This document shows positions 30,612-34,415 of a stretch of 34,415 bases of DNA, in pieces; position 1 is the first letter of the stretch; each line of letters opens with the position of its first letter. This DNA is from Acidimicrobiia bacterium (GTDB taxonomy: Bacteria; Actinomycetota; Acidimicrobiia; Acidimicrobiales; AC-14), in assembly GCA_023265045.1 (NCBI GenBank), contig JAHFUQ010000029.1:1-34415 (forward strand), given 5' to 3'. The position numbers and the translations under genes are program-made. The notes beneath the pieces are model-generated. The model had not been told where the DNA came from and did not search any database. It saw only the letters and a program-made list of their open reading frames with translations.

Positions 30612-32380
30612 CGGCCACCAGGCCGTCGCGCCTGCCGCCCGTCCAGACGCGGTCGAGAGGGCCGCGGATCGTTCTCCTCTCCGTGGCTGTGGCGGGGTTG
30701 GCCCTCCTGGCCGTGACGCAGCTCGCCGCCGCCCGTCGCCACCTGCTCCTGGCCCGGTCCGACCTGAGCTCGTCGCGCCAGGCGCTGGCCCGACGCGATG
30801 ACGCGGGCGCGACGGCGGCGCTCGATCGCGCCACTCGCAACCTCAAATCCACCCAGTCGGTCGCGTCCTCCCTGCCGCTCAAGGTCCTCCGGGTGGTGCC
30901 CCTCCTCGGCAGCCCCGTCCGGGCGTCGACGGCCGCCACCCGAGCGGGCCTCGAGGGCGTGGCCGCGGGACGCATCCTGGTGGCCGCCACCGCCTCGTTC
31001 CCCACCTCGGCCAGCGCAGCCGTCGACGGGCAAGACCTGTCCGCGTTCCACGCCGCCGCGACGCGCTCCGTCGGCGCCGTGGACGACGCCGATCGCCACC
31101 TCGCGGCCGCGTCCGCCGCCCTGGCTGGGCCGGCCGGCGCCTGGTTGCCGCCGGTCTCGGCCCCCGCTCGGGCCATGCGGGCTGAGGTCGAGCGGAGCCG
31201 AAGGGAGTTGGGGCGGGCGGCGAACGGCCTCTCGTTGCTCGAGGATCTGAGCGGCCCCAGCACGTCCGCTCGGCTGCTTCTTCTATCGCAGGACTCCCTG
31301 GAGCTTCGGCCCACCGGCGGCTATATCGGCTCTTACGGCGTGCTGGGGTTCGACCGCGGAAAGGTCAAGCTCGCCCAATACGCCGCCACCGAGGATCTGC
31401 CGGCGCCCAACCCGCCGGTCAAGCCGCCCGAAGGGCTGGCCCCGTACCTCCCGAGCTACTGGGCCCTCACGAACGTGAACTGGTGGCCCGACTTCCCGAC
31501 GACCGCCGCGGCGGCCGCCGAGATGTACCGCCGCCAGGGCGGAGGGAATGTCGACGGGGTGCTCGCCCTCACCGAGGCGGCCACGGCGCGCCTGGTCGGC
31601 GTGGTCGGTCCCTTACGACTGCCGAGCTACCCCCAGCCCGTGGTCGAGGCGGGCTTCGACGAGCGCGTCGTGCACGAGGTGGAGCTCAAACGGCCGCTCG
31701 ACAATCCCCGCAAGAAGTTCCTCGTCGAGCTGTCCGACGTGCTCTTCGAGCGCATTTTCGATCTGCCCGCCGGCCAGTTGCCCGGCGTGGCGACGGCGGT
31801 CAGCCGCTCGATCGGGGCGGGCGACATCCAGCTCTGGTTCAAGGACCCTGCTCGCCAGGCCCGCCTGGCCGGAACGGCCGTCGCCGGCGCCCTCCCCCAC
31901 ACGGATGGCGACTTCCTCATGGTCGCCGACGCCAACCTGGGGGCCAGCAAGGCCAACCTGGATCTCACCAAGGCGATCACCTACCGGGTCGACCGCGACG
32001 ACCAGGGGCGTCGGGTCGGCCACGTGCGCATCGAGGTCCGCAACGAGGGGCCCAAGACGGGCATCAACCCGTTCTACAACTCGTACCTGCGCGTCTACGC
32101 GCCGGAAGGCTCCCAGTTGCTCCATCCAGGGCCGCTCCAGGCGCAGCAAAAGGCGGCCGACGGCCCCTACGTGGTGTTCATCCAGCCCCTCATCGTCCAG
32201 CCCGAGACCACCGAATATGTGATCTTTGACTACCTGCTCCCGAGCCGGCTGGCGCACGATCGGTACCGTTTGACCTGGCCACGCCAACCCGGCACGACCC
32301 GTGACCTGCTCTCCGTCACCGTCGACGGCCGCCACGCCGAATCTGACGCGACACTCCGGCGACTGAACTTCACCCGCTGA
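30602..32380 (+). CDS. DUF4012 membrane-anchored protein
   Basis: A 592-residue protein. One N-terminal membrane helix (IVLLSVAVAGLALLAVTQLA) is followed by an extracytoplasmic helical region (residues 45-220) and then the DUF4012 signature SQDSLELRPTGGYIGSYGVL (about 228-250), with NVNWWPDFPTTAAAAAEMY and GVLALTEAATARLVGVVGPL. DUF4012 proteins are often next to exopolysaccharide genes in actinobacteria and cyanobacteria, but their biochemistry is unknown. The C-terminal part is rich in beta strands (FLMVADANLGASKANLDLTK, YVIFDYLLPSRLAHDRYRL). GTG 30602 overlaps the LuxR stop. A Wzz/BY-kinase gene follows downstream, so a role in polymer export or attachment is likely (inference). Confidence 0.88.
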   Translation: MSLTATRPSRLPPVQTRSRGPRIVLLSVAVAGLALLAVTQLAAARRHLLLARSDLSSSRQALARRDDAGATAALDRATRNLKSTQSVASSLPLKVLRVVPLLGSPVRASTAATRAGLEGVAAGRILVAATASFPTSASAAVDGQDLSAFHAAATRSVGAVDDADRHLAAASAALAGPAGAWLPPVSAPARAMRAEVERSRRELGRAANGLSLLEDLSGPSTSARLLLLSQDSLELRPTGGYIGSYGVLGFDRGKVKLAQYAATEDLPAPNPPVKPPEGLAPYLPSYWALTNVNWWPDFPTTAAAAAEMYRRQGGGNVDGVLALTEAATARLVGVVGPLRLPSYPQPVVEAGFDERVVHEVELKRPLDNPRKKFLVELSDVLFERIFDLPAGQLPGVATAVSRSIGAGDIQLWFKDPARQARLAGTAVAGALPHTDGDFLMVADANLGASKANLDLTKAITYRVDRDDQGRRVGHVRIEVRNEGPKTGINPFYNSYLRVYAPEGSQLLHPGPLQAQQKAADGPYVVFIQPLIVQPETTEYVIFDYLLPSRLAHDRYRLTWPRQPGTTRDLLSVTVDGRHAESDATLRRLNFTR

Positions 32381-32429
32381 GCCGATCCCCCGGGGGCATC
32401 CGCTTACAGCCAAAATCAGGGGCGAGGCG

Positions 32430-32435
32430 TAGGGT
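32430..32435 (+). promoter_or_regulatory. -10 element, leaderless start of the small secreted protein
   Basis: TAGGGT is followed by CAGCGC and then ATG 32442, a 6-nt gap that fits leaderless transcription. TTACAG at 32404 is a weak -35 candidate, spaced too far at 20 bp. Confidence 0.4.
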
Positions 32436-32441
32436 CAGCGC

Positions 32442-32882
32442 ATGCCCCGGACTCGCGAGGTGTCATTCTCCACACGCGGTCGCCTGTTGGCGGCGTTCAT
32501 CGCCCTCGTCGGTGTGATCGGCGTGTTCCTCGCTCCGGCTGCGAGCGACGCGGCCCCAACCCGGCGAACGACGACCACCAGGGTCGTCCGAACCACCACG
32601 ACGACGATCGCCCAGACCGCCGCCGACGACGTGCCGACCCTGGCGGCCGACACCATTCCGACGCTAGAGAGCGCCCCGGCCGACCAAGAGGCCGCGCTCG
32701 CGTCCCCGACGTTCACCTTCCCGACGTTCACCTTCCCGCCGTTCAACTTCCCGCCGTTGCCGCACTTCCCGGAGGAGTCCCAGCTCCTGCAGAACGTGTT
32801 CGCCAACATCCAGCGCATCCTGAGCCGGGTCTTCCAGTCGCTGTGCGGCCTCGTCGGCGGCAGCTTCTGCGCCTCACCCTGA
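32442..32882 (+). CDS. Small secreted protein with FTFP repeats
   Basis: A 146-residue protein with a signal peptide: basic start MPRTREVSFSTRGR, hydrophobic core LLAAFIALVGVIGVFLAPAA and a probable cleavage after AASDAA. The mature part has a Thr/Arg-rich linker (TRRTTTTRVVRTTTTTI), then a Phe/Pro repeat (PTFTFPTFTFPPFNFPPLPH) and a C-terminal amphipathic helix (LLQNVFANIQRILSRVFQSL) with two Cys (SLCGLVGGSFC) that could form a disulfide. I recognise no family. Its place between the DUF4012 and Wzz/BY-kinase genes suggests a cell-surface role (inference). It appears to have its own leaderless promoter. Confidence 0.75.
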   Translation: MPRTREVSFSTRGRLLAAFIALVGVIGVFLAPAASDAAPTRRTTTTRVVRTTTTTIAQTAADDVPTLAADTIPTLESAPADQEAALASPTFTFPTFTFPPFNFPPLPHFPEESQLLQNVFANIQRILSRVFQSLCGLVGGSFCASP

Positions 32883-32898
32883 GCGGATTCGAGGACTG

Positions 32899-32958
32899 AC
32901 CCCTAGGTAGGCCGGGGGGATACGTCCCCTGGTTGGCCTCGTCAGCGTTTCCTAGCGT
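32899..32958 (+). promoter_or_regulatory. Promoter box of the Wzz/BY-kinase gene, ACCCC-GGGGG-TCCCCTGG type
   Basis: A 34-bp block (32899-32932) has ACCCC, GGGGG and TCCCCTGG at the same relative positions as upstream of the third LuxR gene. TAGCGT (32953-32958) follows 20 nt later as -10. GGGGA-TACG-TCCCC (32916-32929) is a perfect dyad centred about 42 bp upstream of the predicted start, a typical activator position. Confidence 0.5.
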
Positions 32959-32993
32959 TCTGGCGACGGATCCCCCTGCGGAGGACAACGGCC

Positions 32994-34415
32994 CTGGAAC
33001 TGCGCGAATACCTCGAGATCCTCAAGCGCCATAAGTGGTTCATCCTCGAGGCAATCATCGTGGTGGGCCTGGCCGCGGGGATCCTCTCCAACCTCCGGAC
33101 GCCCCTGTACCAGGCGACCGCCCGGGTGCTGCTGACGCCCAACGACCCGAACCAGCGGCTCAACCCCGCCACTGGCAACGGCGCCGTCGGCAACGACCCC
33201 GACCGCTATGTGGCCGGCCAGACCAACATCGTGCAAAGCGAAGGCGTGGCAGCGGAAGCGGCGAAGTCGTTGAACGGCGTTACGGCCAGCCAAGTGGAGA
33301 GCAAGATTTCGGTCAGGCAAAGCGGCGAGAGCAACGTGCTCAAGATCTCTGCCACCGACCCCGATCCCGCGCAGGCTCGCGACATCGCTCAGGCCGTGGC
33401 CAAGGGCTACATCGAGAACCGCCGGCAGGCGGCCGTCGCCGGCCTCCAGGGCGCCGCTGACGACATCCAGGCCAAGCTCGGCCCCCTCCAGGCCCAGATC
33501 GCCCAGCTCGACACCCAGATTGGCGACGGCTCCACTGTGCCGGGCGCCAGTGCGGCCCTCATCTCCCCGGTAAAGCCCGGAAGCGCCGCTGGTCCCACGC
33601 AACCCGCCGTGCAGATTCCCGCTGGTAGCGGAACCTTGGGAGGCGCGCCGTCGACACAAGAGTCCCTAAAGGCCGCCCGCTACGCGGCCGCCGTGCAGTA
33701 CGAGACGCTCTACTCGCGCCAACAAGAGTTGCTCGTTGACATCAGCCTCAAACGCGGCGACGCCGAACTCATTGCCGACGCCAAGACCCCAGGGGCGCCG
33801 GTTAGCCCGCACCCCAAGCGTGACGCCGTCCTTGGGGTGATCGTAGGACTCCTGGTGGGGGTTGGTATCAGCCTGCTGCGTGAGCAGTTGAACGACAGGA
33901 TCCGCTCCGCGCCGGAGGTCGAGAAGCTCACCGGCCTGCCCTTGCTCGCCCAGCTGCCCCTTGACGAGGTCGCCGCCAAGGACCGCTTAGCTGGCTTGGC
34001 TATGGTGGAGCGCGCCGCCAGCCCGCTGAGCGAAGCCATCCGCTCGCTCCGGACCAGCATCCAATATCTCGGCGTGGACCAACCCGTTAAGGTCATTGTC
34101 GTCACAAGTTCGGCCCCCGGCGAGGGCAAGTCCCTGGTCGCGGCGAACCTTGCCACCTCGTTCGCCCAGGCTGCCTACCGCACGCTTCTCATCTCTGCCG
34201 ACCTGCGGCGATCGAGTATTGACACTATGTTCGGCGATCTGCCCCCCTCGCCGGGCCTGACAGGTGTCGTGGCGCCCATTCCGGCTTGCAATGGTGCGAG
34301 CCCAACGGCCGCCACAAACGGCCATGACCTCAACCGGGCGGCCAGTAAAGCTGCCGAGGCACTCGTAAAAACAGACATTCCAGGCCTTCTCCTCTTACCG
34401 GCCGGACCGACTCCA
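32994..34415 (+). CDS. Wzz/BY-kinase polysaccharide chain-length and tyrosine-kinase fusion, C-terminus cut
   Basis: 474 codons are open to the window edge. The N-terminal Wzz part starts ELREYLEILKRHKWFILEAI, with membrane helices at about residues 15-34 and 277-294 (VLGVIVGLLVGVGISLL) around an extracytoplasmic region. The cytoplasmic part is a BY-kinase/CpsD-like P-loop domain: SEAIRSLRTSIQYLG, Walker A SSAPGEGKSLVAANLA (about 371-386) and Walker A' LLISADLRRSSID (about 398-410). Walker B and the Tyr cluster are past the edge. No in-frame ATG, GTG or TTG exists between the preceding stop (32904) and the first helix. CTG 32994, 8 nt after GGAGGA, is the start. Walker A' has Ser401 for the usual first Asp. 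Confidence 0.87.
   Translation, partial: MELREYLEILKRHKWFILEAIIVVGLAAGILSNLRTPLYQATARVLLTPNDPNQRLNPATGNGAVGNDPDRYVAGQTNIVQSEGVAAEAAKSLNGVTASQVESKISVRQSGESNVLKISATDPDPAQARDIAQAVAKGYIENRRQAAVAGLQGAADDIQAKLGPLQAQIAQLDTQIGDGSTVPGASAALISPVKPGSAAGPTQPAVQIPAGSGTLGGAPSTQESLKAARYAAAVQYETLYSRQQELLVDISLKRGDAELIADAKTPGAPVSPHPKRDAVLGVIVGLLVGVGISLLREQLNDRIRSAPEVEKLTGLPLLAQLPLDEVAAKDRLAGLAMVERAASPLSEAIRSLRTSIQYLGVDQPVKVIVVTSSAPGEGKSLVAANLATSFAQAAYRTLLISADLRRSSIDTMFGDLPPSPGLTGVVAPIPACNGASPTAATNGHDLNRAASKAAEALVKTDIPGLLLLPAGPTP

Overview
The window is 34.4 kb of very GC-rich bacterial DNA with strong G/C preference at third codon positions. Many genes lack a Shine-Dalgarno (SD) sequence and instead start 5-9 nt after a TANNNT -10 element, so they look leaderless. 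That style, a GabD1-type dehydrogenase, a DUF853 HerA-like ATPase, a DUF4012 protein and a class IV-like lanthipeptide synthetase point to a high-GC actinobacterium. An acidimicrobiial relative is my guess, not something the sequence proves. No tRNA, rRNA, CRISPR array or insertion sequence was seen.

Layout. 1-1616: a drug-type ABC exporter (permease cut by the window edge, plus ATPase) divergent from a MarR regulator, with both starts served by one palindromic double promoter. 1659-8463: housekeeping and metabolism: a hypothetical gene, a DEAD-box RNA helicase, a SHOCT-like protein, a UvrD/PcrA-like helicase whose 3' end is tandemly duplicated, a pirin, succinate-semialdehyde dehydrogenase and a VOC protein. 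8575-12699 (minus): a compact RiPP locus in the order precursor, three-domain lanthipeptide synthetase, AlkZ/YcaQ-type (HTH_42) protein, closely spaced or overlapping. 12816-19144: an L,D-transpeptidase, a coiled-coil protein of about 1,060 residues divergent from the HerA-like ATPase, and a YegP-like protein with a histone-H1-like tail.

19161-22753: a hairpin, a small membrane protein encoded antisense to the tail of a DUF559-type gene, a long imperfect palindrome, and an operon of membrane glycosyltransferase-like protein, 51-residue Cys-rich protein and CooC-like ATPase. 22804-27659: two large minus-strand regulators (XRE with an unknown effector domain, and XRE-NB-ARC-TPR). Between them lies a plus-strand transcription unit for a 45-residue membrane peptide. 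Its SD and start codon are buried in a 14-bp hairpin, and an upstream segment can form a mutually exclusive pairing.

27660-34415: a 0.94-kb intergenic region, three LuxR-type regulators with degenerate receiver domains, a DUF4012 membrane protein, a small secreted protein, and a Wzz/BY-kinase fusion that begins at a CTG codon and runs off the end. The third LuxR gene and the Wzz/BY-kinase gene share a promoter-box layout with near-identical spacing, which suggests a regulator array controlling surface polysaccharide output.

The best candidates for undescribed biology are the two-state leader and membrane peptide at 24885-25183, the lanthipeptide locus with its CCG zinc motif, unusual core and DNA-glycosylase-like neighbour, and the pseudo-receiver LuxR array with its shared promoter box.
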